64,000 nt of DNA from Pseudomonadota bacterium (GCA_021820845.1 JAKADC010000003.1:186001-250000); one strand, 5' to 3'; shown: positions 1 to 13,964, numbered from the stretch's first letter. The notes: a model not told the origin generated them from the sequence alone. Translations and numbers: made by a program.

Positions 1-4096
<4,096 letters not shown>

Positions 4097-4121
4097 GGAA
4101 GACTCCGAAAGGCAGGTGACA

Positions 4122-4160
4122 AAATTCAGGCGAGCCGCTTGCGCGCGCCCGCCTGAATTT
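4122..4160. repeat. Inverted repeat in the carA leader
   Basis: Perfect 11-bp arms at 4122-4132 and 4150-4160 (AAATTCAGGCG and its complement) flank a 17-base loop. On the minus strand the hairpin follows grxC, precedes the carA start by about 25 bases and is followed by TTTTG. It could be a weak terminator or an attenuating leader structure for carAB. Only the symmetry is observed; the role is inference. Confidence 0.5.
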
Positions 4161-4234
4161 GAATGCCGATATTGTAGCCGATCCGGTCGCGGCCTTCAAT
4201 GCCCGATGCCTTTTGCAGCGGCCCTCAGCGCCGA

Positions 4235-4489
4235 TCAGGGCTGAAGATGGTCGAGGCCCCCGTCCATGTCGAGTTCGGTCAATTCGGTGAAACCGCCGAT
4301 GCAGGTTCCGTCGACGACGATCTGCGGCACGGTGCGTGCGCCGTTGGTGACGACGGCGAATTCCTTCATCGCCTCGCGGTCGAGATCGATGCGGATCTCG
4401 TCGTAGCCGATGCCGCGCTTGTCGAGAAAAGCCTTGGCCTTCACGCAGATGGGACAGGTGCCGGTGCTGTAAACCTTGACGGTGTTCAT
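4235..4489 (-). CDS. grxC: Glutaredoxin, GrxC type
   Basis: Small cytoplasmic thiol-disulfide oxidoreductase of 84 residues. It has the thioredoxin fold start MNTVKVYSTGTCPIC with a dithiol active site CPIC (CPYC in classical glutaredoxins), the cis-proline motif TVPQIVVDG and the GG glutathione-binding stretch. An in-frame ATG six codons upstream (4507) lacks a ribosome site, whereas the chosen ATG has AGGA about 8 bases ahead, so the shorter form is preferred. It sits 21 bp after dapB and upstream of carA, probably cotranscribed. Confidence 0.9.
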   Translation of the reverse strand: MNTVKVYSTGTCPICVKAKAFLDKRGIGYDEIRIDLDREAMKEFAVVTNGARTVPQIVVDGTCIGGFTELTELDMDGGLDHLQP

Positions 4490-4510
4490 GATGGATTCCT
4501 GTTTCATGGG

Positions 4511-5311
4511 TTATTTCAGATCGAGGACGTCGCGCATGTCGTAGAGGCCGGGTGCACGGCCCTGCAGCCATCTGGCGGCACGCAGCGCGCCGCGGGCAAA
4601 CGTCGCGCGGCTGCTGGCCTTGTGGGTGAGCTCGACACGCTCGCCGATGCCAGCGAACAGCAGGGTGTGGTCGCCGACGATATCGCCCCCGCGCACAGTG
4701 GCGAAGCCGATGGTCCCGGGGTCGCGCTCGCCGGTGACGCCCTCGCGGCCATAGACCGCGCAACTCGCGAGATCGCGGTCGATCGCATGCGCCACCGCCT
4801 GTCCCAGTCCCAGCGCAGTGCCCGACGGCGCATCGACCTTGTGACGATGGTGCGCCTCGATGATTTCGATGTCGTAGCCATCCTGTAGCACGCGGGCGGC
4901 GACTTCGGCCAGTTTCATCAGCAGATTCACCCCCGCGCTCATGTTCGGCGCGAATACGACGGGAATCCGCTCTGCCGCCGCGGCAATGCGCGCCTTGCCG
5001 GCCTGGTCGAAACCGGTCGTGCCGATGACCAGCGGCACGCCGGCCGCAACGCAGGCATCGAGATAGCCGAAGGTCGCCTCGGGTCGCGTGAAATCGATCA
5101 GCGCGTGCGCGCCGGCGAGCGCCCCCGCCTCATCGGTCACGCGAACACCGCTGGCGGCGCCCCACGCGGCGCCCGCATCCTGCCCGACGAGCGCGCCGCC
5201 GGGGCGGTCGATGGCGGCGCCGAGCACGCAGTCGGTCTCGGCATCCACCGCTTCGAGCAGGGCGCGTCCCATGCGCCCGGATACGCCGGTAATCGCGACT
5301 CGCATGCTCAT
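4511..5311 (-). CDS. dapB: 4-hydroxy-tetrahydrodipicolinate reductase
   Basis: NAD(P)H-dependent reductase of the diaminopimelate/lysine pathway, acting on the product of DapA (also in this window, at 24.8 kb). 266 residues. Visible motifs are the nucleotide-binding [14 protein letters not shown], the GTTGF loop, and the substrate-binding signature [15 protein letters not shown]. The start ATG overlaps the stop of the upstream bamE-type gene by 4 bp (ATGA); a second Met two codons later is possible. Confidence 0.97.
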   Translation of the reverse strand: MSMRVAITGVSGRMGRALLEAVDAETDCVLGAAIDRPGGALVGQDAGAAWGAASGVRVTDEAGALAGAHALIDFTRPEATFGYLDACVAAGVPLVIGTTGFDQAGKARIAAAAERIPVVFAPNMSAGVNLLMKLAEVAARVLQDGYDIEIIEAHHRHKVDAPSGTALGLGQAVAHAIDRDLASCAVYGREGVTGERDPGTIGFATVRGGDIVGDHTLLFAGIGERVELTHKASSRATFARGALRAARWLQGRAPGLYDMRDVLDLK

Positions 5312-6339
5312 GGCCGGGCGTCCTTCAGGGCCGACAACACCTTTTCCTCGGTGATCAGCCAGCGGCCCTCGCGTTCGACCATGCGCACCTGCTTGACGAC
5401 GGCATCGTGATAGCTGCCGGACCGGTAATACTGCCTGAACGTCACCGTGGCCGTGCCGTCGCTCTCTTTCTCGACGGATGGCGAGCTCAATTTCACCTCA
5501 ATGGCCTTCGCCGCGCTCAAGGACCGGCGCTTGCGTGCCTCCCAGTCGGCGCGGCTGCCTTCCTGCGGCGCGAAGCTCGCGTCATATGCCGCGAAATAGG
5601 CTTCGCTGTCGCGATGGGCCCAGGCGTCGGCCCAGGCCTTCAGCGATTTCAGCACCGGATCATCGCCCGCCGCGCCAGCACTCGCTTCGGGAAAAGGCGG
5701 CATGGTGTCCGGCTTGATCTGCGTGACATCGGTTTCGGGCTTGAGGCTCAGTTGCGGCGCGGGGTGCGGATCGACGTAGGCCGGCGCATCCTTCGGGCTC
5801 GACAGCGGCGGGACGATCGTGGTCTCGGATCCCGACGGCCGGGGGGACGCGTCGGGCGCAGCCGTTTCCCCTTGGGTCGCCGGCGCAGGAGCGGGCGCTG
5901 GCGCTGCCTGGGCGGCTTCCGGCGCGGCGGCCGTCGCGAATGCGGCTGCATTCGGCACCGCGGCGGCCGCGGGAAGCGCACCGGCCGCCTCTGCCTTGGG
6001 CTCGACAGCGGAAGCCGGCTGCGCTGCCGGCGGCAGATCCCCTTCGATGCGCGCCAGCGTATCGCCGTCGAAATACAGGGTGATGTGCTTCTGCTCGGTC
6101 AGTTTCCCCGCCTTGTAGTACAGGTACACATAATCCCAGCGGTCGCTGCGGAACGGATCGACGACAAGCGGCGTGCCCAGGAGGAAGCGCACCTGCGAGC
6201 GATTGAGCCCCGTCTTCAGCCGGGCGACGTTGTCCTGGTCGAGCGCGTTGCCCTGCTGCACATCGATGCGATGAGGACCGAGGCCGGAACATCCCGCGAG
6301 CAGGGTCAAAAACAGGGCAGAAATCAGGAATTGACGCAT
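5308..6339 (-). CDS. bamE: BamE/SmpA lipoprotein fused to a C-terminal Cds6-like domain
   Basis: Outer-membrane lipoprotein. Residues 1-17 form a lipoprotein signal ending in LAGC17. Residues about 20-105 are a BamE/SmpA domain ([20 protein letters not shown]), the small accessory subunit of the beta-barrel assembly machine. A 110-130 residue Ala/Pro-rich linker follows. Residues about 228-343 resemble the NTF2-like Cds6 C-terminal domain ([44 protein letters not shown]). Normal BamE is about 110-150 residues, so 343 marks a fusion. It is divergent from fur, as in many proteobacteria, and overlaps dapB by 4 bp. The domain calls are from motif recognition. Confidence 0.9.
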   Translation of the reverse strand: MRQFLISALFLTLLAGCSGLGPHRIDVQQGNALDQDNVARLKTGLNRSQVRFLLGTPLVVDPFRSDRWDYVYLYYKAGKLTEQKHITLYFDGDTLARIEGDLPPAAQPASAVEPKAEAAGALPAAAAVPNAAAFATAAAPEAAQAAPAPAPAPATQGETAAPDASPRPSGSETTIVPPLSSPKDAPAYVDPHPAPQLSLKPETDVTQIKPDTMPPFPEASAGAAGDDPVLKSLKAWADAWAHRDSEAYFAAYDASFAPQEGSRADWEARKRRSLSAAKAIEVKLSSPSVEKESDGTATVTFRQYYRSGSYHDAVVKQVRMVEREGRWLITEEKVLSALKDARP

Positions 6340-6417
6340 GTCCAGGAAACCGCGGAGGTTTGGGCGTTGGAAAAAAACGTATCATAACGTATTCGCGTTC
6401 CCCTCCTGGAGACCCCG
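6340..6417. promoter_or_regulatory. Divergent bamE/fur promoter region
   Basis: The 78 bp between the two start codons must carry both promoters. On the minus strand TATGAT (6383-6388) is a good -10 candidate for bamE, without a clear -35. On the plus strand TTGGAA (6367-6372) followed after 17 bases by TATTCG is a weak candidate for fur. The short AT-rich centre could hold a Fur site, but I see no convincing 19-bp Fur box. Confidence 0.35.
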
Positions 6418-6867
6418 TTGAGCAATCCATCCGATCTCAAGAGCATCGGTCTCAAAGCCACGCTGCCGCGTCTCAAGATACTCGACCTGTTCGAGCAGAG
6501 CGGCAAGCGGCACATGAGTGCCGAAGAGGTGTATCGCCTGCTTTCCGACGAAGGCCAGGACATCGGTCTCGCCACCGTTTACCGCGTGCTGACGCAGTTC
6601 GAACAGGCCGGGCTGCTGATCCGCCACCACTTCGACAGCGACAAGGCGGTATTCGAGCTCAACCAGGGCGAACACCACGATCACCTGGTCTGCCTGCAGT
6701 GTGGAAGGGTCGAGGAATTCTTCGACAGCGAAATCGAGAAACGCCAGGAACGGATCGCCAAGGAGCGGGGCTTCGTGATCCGCGATCACTCGCTGCAGAT
6801 CTATGCCGAGTGCGTCAAGGAAAACTGCCCGAATCGCAAATCCGCCGATCCGCGTCACCGCGCATAA
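6418..6867 (+). CDS. fur: Ferric uptake regulator
   Basis: Iron-responsive dimeric repressor, 149 residues. The N-terminal winged helix contains the DNA-recognition segment [18 protein letters not shown]. The metal-binding/dimerisation half carries HHDH (86-89), CLQC (92-95) and CVKENC (132-137), so all expected ligands are present. The start is TTG with GGAG about 7 bases ahead. It is divergent from bamE, the usual context. Its stop codon overlaps the 3' end of the opposite-strand btuF gene by 13 bp. Confidence 0.95.
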   Translation: MSNPSDLKSIGLKATLPRLKILDLFEQSGKRHMSAEEVYRLLSDEGQDIGLATVYRVLTQFEQAGLLIRHHFDSDKAVFELNQGEHHDHLVCLQCGRVEEFFDSEIEKRQERIAKERGFVIRDHSLQIYAECVKENCPNRKSADPRHRA

Positions 6868-7718
6868 GGCTTGACCGCCGCGCACAGCTCGGCCACGCCC
6901 GCGATCAGCCGCGGCGTGAGACGGTGCAGACGGTCCGCATCGACCCGTACGAAAGCCCCGTTCTTCACCGCCGGCAGGCTGGAAAAGCGCCGCCACCCGC
7001 TGCGCACGTCGGGGGCGTCGCTGCCGCTCACGATCACTTGCGGCGCGCGTTGCAGGACCGCTTCGCGCGACACCACCGGAGACAGCGCGTGCAGATCGTC
7101 GAACACGTTGCGTGCCCCGCACAGTGCCAGCGCATCGCTGATCCAGTGCGCGCCCCCCACGGTCATCAGCGGACGGTCCCATAGCTCGTAGAAGACGCGG
7201 ACCGGCGGCCTGCGCTCGTTGCTGACCCGCAATGCGGCGAGCCGCGCGGAAAAATCCCGGGCTGCCCGCTCGCCCTCCCCTGCGTGGCCGCTCGCCCGCC
7301 CAAGCAGGCGCAGCAGGCGCGCCACGTCGTCGAGCCGGGCTGCCCGCGTCTGCAGCACGGGCACGCCCAACTGCATCAGCCGGTGGATGTCCGCCGAGCG
7401 ATTGCCCCCCGCCCAGACAACGATGAGATCGGGCTTCAGCGCCAGGATCCGCTCGAAGCTGATGCGGCTGTAATCGCCGACGCGCGGCAGGCGCCGCGCC
7501 GCTTCCGGATAGTCGCTGCCGGCGTCGACGCCGACGACCTGCGCGCCGGCACCGGCGTCAAACAGCAATTCGGTGAGATGCGGCGCCAGCGAGACGATGC
7601 GCTGCGGTGCGCGGTCGAATTCGAGGGTCCGCCCCGCGTCGTCGTGCAGGCGGACCGGTTCGGCGGACGCCGACGCGGCCAGCAGCAGGCATAGCCAGAG
7701 AAGATGGCGGCGGATCAC
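6855..7718 (-). CDS. btuF: Periplasmic cobalamin-binding ABC transporter protein
   Basis: Solute-binding protein of the BtuF/FepB helical-backbone class, probably delivering vitamin B12 or cobinamide to an ABC importer that is not in the window. 287 residues. An N-terminal signal peptide ends near ASASA; the fold motifs are [30 protein letters not shown] and [10 protein letters not shown]. The start is GTG, overlapping the cobC stop by 4 bp (GTGA). Cobalamin specificity is inferred from family resemblance and the adjacent cobC. It converges with fur and overlaps it by 13 bp. Confidence 0.85.
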   Translation of the reverse strand: MIRRHLLWLCLLLAASASAEPVRLHDDAGRTLEFDRAPQRIVSLAPHLTELLFDAGAGAQVVGVDAGSDYPEAARRLPRVGDYSRISFERILALKPDLIVVWAGGNRSADIHRLMQLGVPVLQTRAARLDDVARLLRLLGRASGHAGEGERAARDFSARLAALRVSNERRPPVRVFYELWDRPLMTVGGAHWISDALALCGARNVFDDLHALSPVVSREAVLQRAPQVIVSGSDAPDVRSGWRRFSSLPAVKNGAFVRVDADRLHRLTPRLIAGVAELCAAVKPYAR

Positions 7719-8311
7719 CGCCGGGCGAGATCGCCGCCGTGAAAGACCAGGCTCGCGCGATCCCCGTCGAGGCGCAGGCGCGTCAGCCCGGCATTCGCCA
7801 CCTCGATGCGGTAGGCATGCTCCAGCGGCATCGCGAGGGCCCAGGCGAAGGCCATGCGGATCACGCCGGCGTGTCCGACCAGCAGCACGTGCTGGCCGCC
7901 GTGTCGCGCCCGGATGGTATCCAGCGCGGCCGCCACCCGCGCGTGAAACGCGGCCAGCGGTTCCGCCCCCTGGGGGCGGGCGTTCACGGGATCCGATTTG
8001 AAGCGAGCCAGCGCGCCCGGCGCGTCCTGCTCGATCTCGGCCGCCGTCCTGCCTTCCCATGCGCCGAAACCGACCTCCATCAGCCGTTCGTCCAGCGTCA
8101 GCGGCAAGCGATGGCGGTCGGCGAGCGTTTCGGCGAAGGCGCGGCAGCGCTGGAGGGGCGACGAGACGACGGCGTCCCATGGCGCGGCGTCGCCCACGGC
8201 GGCGCGCATCTGGGCCCAGCCTTTCTCCGAAAGGGGATCGTCGACCTGCCCGCGGTACCGGCGTCCGCCGACCGGCTCGCCGTGGCGCATCAGATCCACC
8301 GTAACGGTCAC
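7715..8311 (-). CDS. cobC: Histidine phosphatase, probable alpha-ribazole phosphatase CobC
   Basis: 198-residue branch 1 histidine phosphatase. The catalytic motif is DLMRHGEP near the N-terminus, with the second catalytic histidine in [11 protein letters not shown]. CobC removes the phosphate of alpha-ribazole-5'-phosphate late in cobalamin nucleotide-loop assembly. The assignment over a generic phosphoglycerate-mutase-like phosphatase rests on the following btuF gene, with which it overlaps by 4 bp. It also overlaps proB by 4 bp, so all three are translationally coupled. Confidence 0.75.
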   Translation of the reverse strand: MTVTVDLMRHGEPVGGRRYRGQVDDPLSEKGWAQMRAAVGDAAPWDAVVSSPLQRCRAFAETLADRHRLPLTLDERLMEVGFGAWEGRTAAEIEQDAPGALARFKSDPVNARPQGAEPLAAFHARVAAALDTIRARHGGQHVLLVGHAGVIRMAFAWALAMPLEHAYRIEVANAGLTRLRLDGDRASLVFHGGDLARR

Positions 8312-9429
8312 GCGAGCACCACCAGATTGTCGCGATGGATCATCTCCGGCTCGTCCATGTAGCCGAGTTCCTTCTCGATGGCGCTGCTGGGTTTGCCGGC
8401 GATTCGACGCGCTTCGCTGGCGCTGTAATTGGCCAGCCCGCGCGCGATTTCCCGGCCCTCGGGATCGACGATCGCCACCACTTCGCCACGCTCGAACTCG
8501 CCGGTGACGCCTTTCACGCCGACCGGCAGCAGGCTCTTGCCGTCCTCCCGCAGCGCGCGCACCGCGCCATCATCGAGCACGACGCCACCGCGCAATTGCA
8601 GGTGATCCGCCAGCCACTGCCGCCGTGCCGCGAGCGGCGCCTGGCGTGCCACCAGCTGGCTGCCGATCGCCTCGCCCGCCGCCAGCCTCAACAGCACCCG
8701 CTCCTCGCGCCCGCTGCAGATCACGGTATGGGCGCCGCTGCGCGCCGCGCGCTTGGCGGCAAGAATCTTGGTCAGCATGCCGCCGGTGCCGACGCTGCTG
8801 CCGGCTCCGCCCGCCATGCGCTCGAGCTCGGGGTCGCCGGCGTGGGCATCCATCACCAGCGTGGCATCGGGCTGCTTGCGCGGATCGGCGGTATAGAGGC
8901 CGGGCTGGTCGGTGAGGATGACGAGGCAATCGGCTTCGATCAGATTGGTGACCAGCGCGCCCAGCGTGTCGTTGTCGCCAAGGCGGATCTCGTCGGTGGC
9001 GACGGTGTCGTTCTCGTTGATGATCGGCACCACCCTGAGCTCCAGCAGCGTGCGCAGGGTGGAACGCGCGTTCAGGTAGCGCGTGCGGTCGGCCAGGTCC
9101 TCGTGGGTCAGCAGCACCTGCGCGGCGTGCAGGCCATGCGTGCGGAAAATCGATTCGTATGCCTGGACCAGGCCCATCTGCCCGACGGCGGCGGCGGCCT
9201 GCAATTCATTGACGGCACGCGGACGTTTTTTCCACCCCAGCCGCGCGATGCCCTCGGCGATCGCGCCCGACGAGACCAGCACCACCTCTTTTCCCTGCGC
9301 GGTCAACGCGGCGATCTGTTCGGCCCAGCGCGACAGGGCGGCGTGATCGAGTCCGCGCCCCTCGGCGGTGACGAGACTCGAGCCGACCTTGACGACGATG
9401 CGCCTGGCGTGCCTCACCACGGCGTGCAT
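8308..9429 (-). CDS. proB: Glutamate 5-kinase
   Basis: First enzyme of proline synthesis, phosphorylating glutamate. 373 residues: an amino-acid kinase domain ([57 protein letters not shown]) followed by a C-terminal PUA domain from about residue 275. The start is the ATG that overlaps the upstream gene's stop by 1 bp; the frame stays open further upstream but reads through that neighbour. proA is not in the window. It is followed directly by cobC and btuF, an unusual metabolic pairing. Confidence 0.95.
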   Translation of the reverse strand: MHAVVRHARRIVVKVGSSLVTAEGRGLDHAALSRWAEQIAALTAQGKEVVLVSSGAIAEGIARLGWKKRPRAVNELQAAAAVGQMGLVQAYESIFRTHGLHAAQVLLTHEDLADRTRYLNARSTLRTLLELRVVPIINENDTVATDEIRLGDNDTLGALVTNLIEADCLVILTDQPGLYTADPRKQPDATLVMDAHAGDPELERMAGGAGSSVGTGGMLTKILAAKRAARSGAHTVICSGREERVLLRLAAGEAIGSQLVARQAPLAARRQWLADHLQLRGGVVLDDGAVRALREDGKSLLPVGVKGVTGEFERGEVVAIVDPEGREIARGLANYSASEARRIAGKPSSAIEKELGYMDEPEMIHRDNLVVLA

Positions 9430-9926
9430 CAGCGCACCCCGCGCCGCAGGCTTTCCACCGCCGCCTTGGCGTCCCGGACGGTGACGCCATCGGGACAGAA
9501 ATGGTCTTCGTAGAGAGCTTTGCGGTACGACAGCAGCGAGCGCAGGCGGATGTCGTGCCAACCGCTGTCGCGGGCCCGGGACCACGTGCCGTCCGGATGG
9601 CCGTAGGCATACAGGCGGCGTTCGGCGGTGTCGCAGCGGATACCCTCGTACGACACGTTGGTGGCGCCCCCCGCCGCCTTGACCACGGCCGTGTAGCGCA
9701 CCACCTTGTCGGGGCCCACGCTGATCGACTTGGCGTCGACGAAGAACCTGTTGTTCGTCGCCGACGAGACCTCGAAGGGGATCAGATCCGGGTCCTTCGG
9801 GTAGGCAGGCAGTTGCGCGGCCACCTCGGTCCACGGCTTGTCCTGTTCGAACTCGTGGTCGAAATCCATCCATGCGCCGCGTGCGGTGAGCGGCAGCAAG
9901 AGCAGCAGGGCGGGCAGTATTTTCAT
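9429..9926 (-). CDS. CNP1-like family exported protein
   Basis: 165-residue protein with a cleavable signal peptide ([18 protein letters not shown]) and the CNP1-like family core ([44 protein letters not shown]). The family is common just before or after proB in betaproteobacteria; its function is not established. An alternative ATG lies three codons upstream (9935); neither has a strong ribosome site. It overlaps proB by 1 bp and is probably the first gene of the CNP1-proB-cobC-btuF operon. Confidence 0.85.
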   Translation of the reverse strand: MKILPALLLLLPLTARGAWMDFDHEFEQDKPWTEVAAQLPAYPKDPDLIPFEVSSATNNRFFVDAKSISVGPDKVVRYTAVVKAAGGATNVSYEGIRCDTAERRLYAYGHPDGTWSRARDSGWHDIRLRSLLSYRKALYEDHFCPDGVTVRDAKAAVESLRRGVR

Positions 9927-10115
9927 GCCACGCATTCTATTGATTCGGCGGCGGGATGTCTTCAAGAAAGATGCGCCCCGCGAGGCCGGCGCCCTGCCCT
10001 GCCGATCCGTGCCTACGGTGCCCCGGCCGGGGCGTTCGAGGTTGTTCCTTGCGGGGCGAACGGCATGCTCTGAGATACAATCCAGCGACTTCAAGCGCTT
10101 CTCGCGAAGCTTCGA

Positions 10116-11015
10116 ATGCTGCCTGCCTCTCTCAAACGTTACGCCTGGCTCTCCATCGCCGCCGCCCTCGCCACCATCCTGCTCAAGGGATGGGCGTGGT
10201 GGCTAACCGGTTCGGTCGGCCTGCTCTCCGACGCGCTCGAATCCTTCGTCAATCTGGCCGGGGCGATGATGGCGCTCGCCATGCTCTCGCTGGCTGCCCA
10301 GCCGGCGGACGACGCCCACGCCCACGGCCACGGCAAGGCAGAGTATTTCTCCAGCGCGTTCGAAGGCTTCCTCATTCTCGCCGCTGCGGTCGGCATTGCC
10401 TACGCCGCCAGCGAGAGACTGCTGAGCCCCCAGCCGCTCGAGGCAGTCGGGGTCGGCCTCGTCGTGTCCGTCGCAGCGTCGGTCATCAACCTGCTCACCG
10501 GGCGCGTTCTCCTGAACGTCGGCCGGAAGTACAAGTCGATCACCCTGGAGGCCGATGCGCACCATCTTCTCACCGACGTCTGGACCTCGGTCGGCGTCAT
10601 TCTCGGCGTCGGGCTGGTCTGGGCGACAGGTTGGCTGTGGCTCGACCCGGTCATCGCGCTGGCTGTGGCGCTCAACATCGTGTGGACCGGCTGGCGGCTC
10701 CTGCAGCGCTCGGCCGCCGGGCTCATGGACGTCTCGCTGCCGGAGGAGGATGTCCGCACGATCGAACGCATCCTGGAGCGCTACCGCCAGGAGGGGCTGG
10801 AGTTCCATGCCCTCCGCACGCGCCAGGCCGGCACCCGGGCCTTCATTTCCTTCCATCTGCTGGTGCCCGGAGCCTGGACCGTCCAGCGCGGACACGACTG
10901 GTCGGAACGCGTCGAGGCCGACATCCGCGCGACGGTCGAGCACGCGCACATCACGACCCACCTCGAACCGAAGGAAGACCCGATTTCGCTGGCTGACCAG
11001 CACCTCGACCGCTGA
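10116..11015 (+). CDS. Cation diffusion facilitator (FieF/CzcD-like)
   Basis: Proton-coupled divalent-metal efflux transporter of the inner membrane, 299 residues. Six membrane helices are predicted from residue 10 to about 200. Metal-site motifs are LLSDALES in helix 2, [12 protein letters not shown] in helix 5, and a His-rich loop [12 protein letters not shown] cytoplasmic domain follows ([20 protein letters not shown]), ending near HITTHLEP. The substrate (Zn, Fe, Cd or Co) cannot be read from sequence. It stands alone, convergent with the next leftward operon. Confidence 0.93.
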   Translation: MLPASLKRYAWLSIAAALATILLKGWAWWLTGSVGLLSDALESFVNLAGAMMALAMLSLAAQPADDAHAHGHGKAEYFSSAFEGFLILAAAVGIAYAASERLLSPQPLEAVGVGLVVSVAASVINLLTGRVLLNVGRKYKSITLEADAHHLLTDVWTSVGVILGVGLVWATGWLWLDPVIALAVALNIVWTGWRLLQRSAAGLMDVSLPEEDVRTIERILERYRQEGLEFHALRTRQAGTRAFISFHLLVPGAWTVQRGHDWSERVEADIRATVEHAHITTHLEPKEDPISLADQHLDR

Positions 11016-11028
11016 GACCCCCGTACGC

Positions 11029-11400
11029 TCAGGTGGGCCGCCGCCGCGCCCGCCAGGCCCAGGCATACGCGGCAAGATTGACGGCCACGACGATGACGCC
11101 CAGCACCTGCTGGATGGCGAGCGTGAGGTGTTCGGGATAGAGGACCGGCAGGAGGTAGCGCTCGACGAAACCGCCGCCATAGGCACTGCCGCCGCCCAGC
11201 ACCCGCAGGTGGTTTTCCAGCGGCGTCAGCGGGCAGATGACGCCGCTGAATTCGACGAAGGCACCCCACGCCGCAGCCGGCAGATGCACCCAGGCCAGGC
11301 GGGGCCAGCGGGGGAGCAGGAAACCGCCTGCCATGACGAACGCGATGAAGAGCAGGTGCAGCAACACCAGGACGTCGGCAAGGAGCAGCGCCATCGTCAT
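11029..11400 (-). CDS. DUF2784 membrane protein
   Basis: 123-residue protein with about four hydrophobic segments and the DUF2784 pattern (VLLHLLFIAFVMAGG; RLAWVHLPAAAWGAFVEF; CPLTPLEN; HLTLAIQQVLGVIVV). Function unknown. The start MTMALL was chosen because its ATG overlaps the stop of the upstream P-type ATPase by 4 bp; the frame extends 16 codons further without a ribosome site. Coupling to the ATPase suggests, but does not prove, a joint role. Confidence 0.8.
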   Translation of the reverse strand: MTMALLLADVLVLLHLLFIAFVMAGGFLLPRWPRLAWVHLPAAAWGAFVEFSGVICPLTPLENHLRVLGGGSAYGGGFVERYLLPVLYPEHLTLAIQQVLGVIVVAVNLAAYAWAWRARRRPT

Positions 11401-13964
11401 CTCCGATCCCTGCGGGCGCCCCGCACCCATTTGAACAATTCGAACCACGCGACGCCGAGCGCCCCGGCCGCCAGGGCCAGCAGCAGGTCGCCGGCGTGCA
11501 GGGGCGCGAAGCCAAACACATCGCGCAGCCAGGGGACGTACAAGGCACAGGCGAGAAAGCCGAGCGTGCCCGCGATCACGCGCCAGAACGCCGCATTCGG
11601 CGTGCGCAGCGAATCGCGCAGCGTCGCCGACCAGGAGCGGTTCACGAGAATCAGCCAGAGATTGCCGGCCACGAGGCTGGCGAACGTCAGTGCGCGCGCC
11701 GCGTCGGCTCCTTTGCCCTGCTGCAGCGCGAATGCGTACACGACGGCCACCGCCAGGAACACCGTGGCGCCCTGCAGCAAGGACAGCAGCAGGGTGGGCA
11801 GGCTGAACAGCGGCGCATCGGATCGGCGGGGCGGCCGACGCATGCTGCCAGCCTCTTCCGGTTCGGCCTCGAAGACGATCGAGCAGGCCGGATCGATGAC
11901 GAGTTCGAGGAATACGATGTGAACCGGCGCCAGGACCAGCGGCAACCCGAACAGCAGCGGCAGCAGCGCCATCCCCGCGATCGGCACATGGACCGCCAGA
12001 ATGTACGCCATCGCCTTGTGGAGGTTGGCGAAAATCCGGCGACCGAGCCGGATCGCGTCGACGATGGCCGAGAAGTCGTCGTCGAGCAGGACAAGCGACG
12101 CCGCTTCGCGCGCGACATCGGTGCCCCGCCCGCCCATGGCGATGCCGATATGCGCGGCCTTCAGTGCGGGTGCGTCGTTGACGCCGTCTCCCGTCATCGC
12201 CACGACCTCCCCATTGGCCTTGAAGGCCTCGACCAGACGCAGCTTCTGTTCCGGCACCACGCGCGCGAAGACGTGCGTCGACCGCAGCCGCTCCCGCAGG
12301 GCCGCTTCGTCGAGACCGTCGATGTCGGCGCCGGTGAGGATGCCGCCTGCCAGATCGATCCCCGCTTCGCGCGCGACCGCCTCGGCGGTGCCTGGGTAAT
12401 CGCCGGTGATCATCGCGACCCGCACGCCGGCCTCGCGCGCGAGCCGGATCGATTCCGGCACGCGCTCGCGCACGCGATCAGTCAGGGCGATCATGCCGAG
12501 GAAGACGAAAGGGAAATCGTGCTGGATCGGCGGCAGGCGGGTGCCGGAGAACGTCGCCTTGGCAACCGCCAGCACGCGCAACCCCTGCTTCGCGAGGCGG
12601 TCGACCCGTTCCGCAACCGCCGCCGTTTCGGCCGCCGACAGATGGCAGAGATCGGCGATCGCTTCCGGCGCGCCCTTCGCGGCGACCACGAACTCGTCCC
12701 GGTGCGTGGCCCGCCAGCCGTGCGACATCGCCAGCATGTCCCGGCTCAACGGATAGTGCCGGACGAGCATCCAGTCGTCGTGCAGGTGCTCGGTGCCGGC
12801 AAGATAGCGGTCGGCGAGGCGCCGGAACGCCTTCTCCATCGGATCGAAAGGGTCGACGAGACTGGCGAGCACGCTGAACTCGACCAGTTCATGGAACCGC
12901 TCGGGCAGCTCCCCGCCCTCCCCGTCTTCGACCACGAAGCATCCGTCTCCCGTCATCAGCTGCGCGACCGCCATGCGGTTCTCGGTGATCGTGCCGGTCT
13001 TGTCGGCGCACAGCACGGTCGCGGCCCCGAGCGTTTCCAGCGCGGGGATGCGCCGGGTCAGGACACGGCTGCGCGAGATGCGCCACGCGCCCAGCGCGAG
13101 GAAGACCGTGAGCACGACGACGAATTCCTGCGGCAGCAGCGAGATCGCGAGCGTGATGCCCGCCAGCAGGGCATCGAGCCAGCCGCCGCGCGTCAGGCCA
13201 TAGAGGACGACGACTGCCGCACACAGCAAGGTTCCGAGCAGCGCGAACAGCCACATCATGCGCCGCACCTGGCGCTGCATCGGGCTCGGCTCGGGGCGCA
13301 GCGCCTCGAGGGAAGCGCCGATGCGGCCCATCTCGGTATGTTCCCCGGTGGCGGTCACGCGGGCAATGCCTTGCCCCTGCACCACCAGCGTGCCCGAGTA
13401 CACCATCGGGGTATCGGGGCCGCCCGGTCGCGGCGGCGGCACGGCGTCGGCACGCGGGGCCTTGCGCACGGGGAACGCCTCACCGGTGAGCAGCGATTCG
13501 TCGACCTGCAGGCCGTTGCACATCAACAGCAGCGCGTCCGCCGGCACCCGGTCGCCCTCAGCCAGCAGGACGATGTCGTCGCGCACCACGTCGTGCCCGG
13601 CGATGCGCTGCTTCTCCCCGTCGCGCACGACGAGCGCGCGCGGGCTGGTAAGATCCCGCAGGGCCTGAAGCACACGCTCGGTCTTGCGGGACTGATACAG
13701 CGTGATCCCCATCACTACGCACACGAAGAACAGCAGCAGCAGCGCTTCGTGCAGGTCGCCGAGCACCAGATAGATGGCAGCCGCGGCGAGCAACAGGATG
13801 AACATCGGCTCGCGAACGACTTCGAACACCAGGCGCGCCATGCCATGCCCATCGGCTTCGGGCAGCACGTTCGGCCTGTCCTGCGCCAGGCGCTCCCGCA
13901 CCTCCGCAGCCGTCAGTCCCCGGAAATCCGGCGTCTCGCAGGAGGGGGCGGCGGGCTGGCTCAC
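11397..13964 (-). CDS. Cation-transporting P-type ATPase (P2-like, unusual M4 motif)
   Basis: 855-residue P-type ATPase. In order: N-terminal cation-ATPase domain (GLTAAEVRERLAQDRPNVLP), M1-M2, actuator with TGEAFPV (160-166), M3-M4 with LLPQEF (277-281), phosphorylation site DKTGTIT (D321), nucleotide domain with KGAPEA, hinge MTGDGVNDAPALK, and six C-terminal helices. The M4 motif is PQEF rather than PEGL of Ca2+ pumps, and M6 reads IDPACSIVFEAEPEE. No N-terminal heavy-metal domains are present. The transported ion is unknown. It is coupled to the DUF2784 gene. Confidence 0.9.
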   Translation of the reverse strand: MSQPAAPSCETPDFRGLTAAEVRERLAQDRPNVLPEADGHGMARLVFEVVREPMFILLLAAAAIYLVLGDLHEALLLLFFVCVVMGITLYQSRKTERVLQALRDLTSPRALVVRDGEKQRIAGHDVVRDDIVLLAEGDRVPADALLLMCNGLQVDESLLTGEAFPVRKAPRADAVPPPRPGGPDTPMVYSGTLVVQGQGIARVTATGEHTEMGRIGASLEALRPEPSPMQRQVRRMMWLFALLGTLLCAAVVVLYGLTRGGWLDALLAGITLAISLLPQEFVVVLTVFLALGAWRISRSRVLTRRIPALETLGAATVLCADKTGTITENRMAVAQLMTGDGCFVVEDGEGGELPERFHELVEFSVLASLVDPFDPMEKAFRRLADRYLAGTEHLHDDWMLVRHYPLSRDMLAMSHGWRATHRDEFVVAAKGAPEAIADLCHLSAAETAAVAERVDRLAKQGLRVLAVAKATFSGTRLPPIQHDFPFVFLGMIALTDRVRERVPESIRLAREAGVRVAMITGDYPGTAEAVAREAGIDLAGGILTGADIDGLDEAALRERLRSTHVFARVVPEQKLRLVEAFKANGEVVAMTGDGVNDAPALKAAHIGIAMGGRGTDVAREAASLVLLDDDFSAIVDAIRLGRRIFANLHKAMAYILAVHVPIAGMALLPLLFGLPLVLAPVHIVFLELVIDPACSIVFEAEPEEAGSMRRPPRRSDAPLFSLPTLLLSLLQGATVFLAVAVVYAFALQQGKGADAARALTFASLVAGNLWLILVNRSWSATLRDSLRTPNAAFWRVIAGTLGFLACALYVPWLRDVFGFAPLHAGDLLLALAAGALGVAWFELFKWVRGARRDRR

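Noticed and set aside
6340-6417. Fur box autoregulating fur
   Set aside because: Only AT-rich sequence; no 19-bp match of useful quality.
9936-10115. B12 riboswitch upstream of the CNP1-proB-cobC-btuF operon
   Set aside because: No B12-box-like sequence or characteristic structure recognised in this interval.
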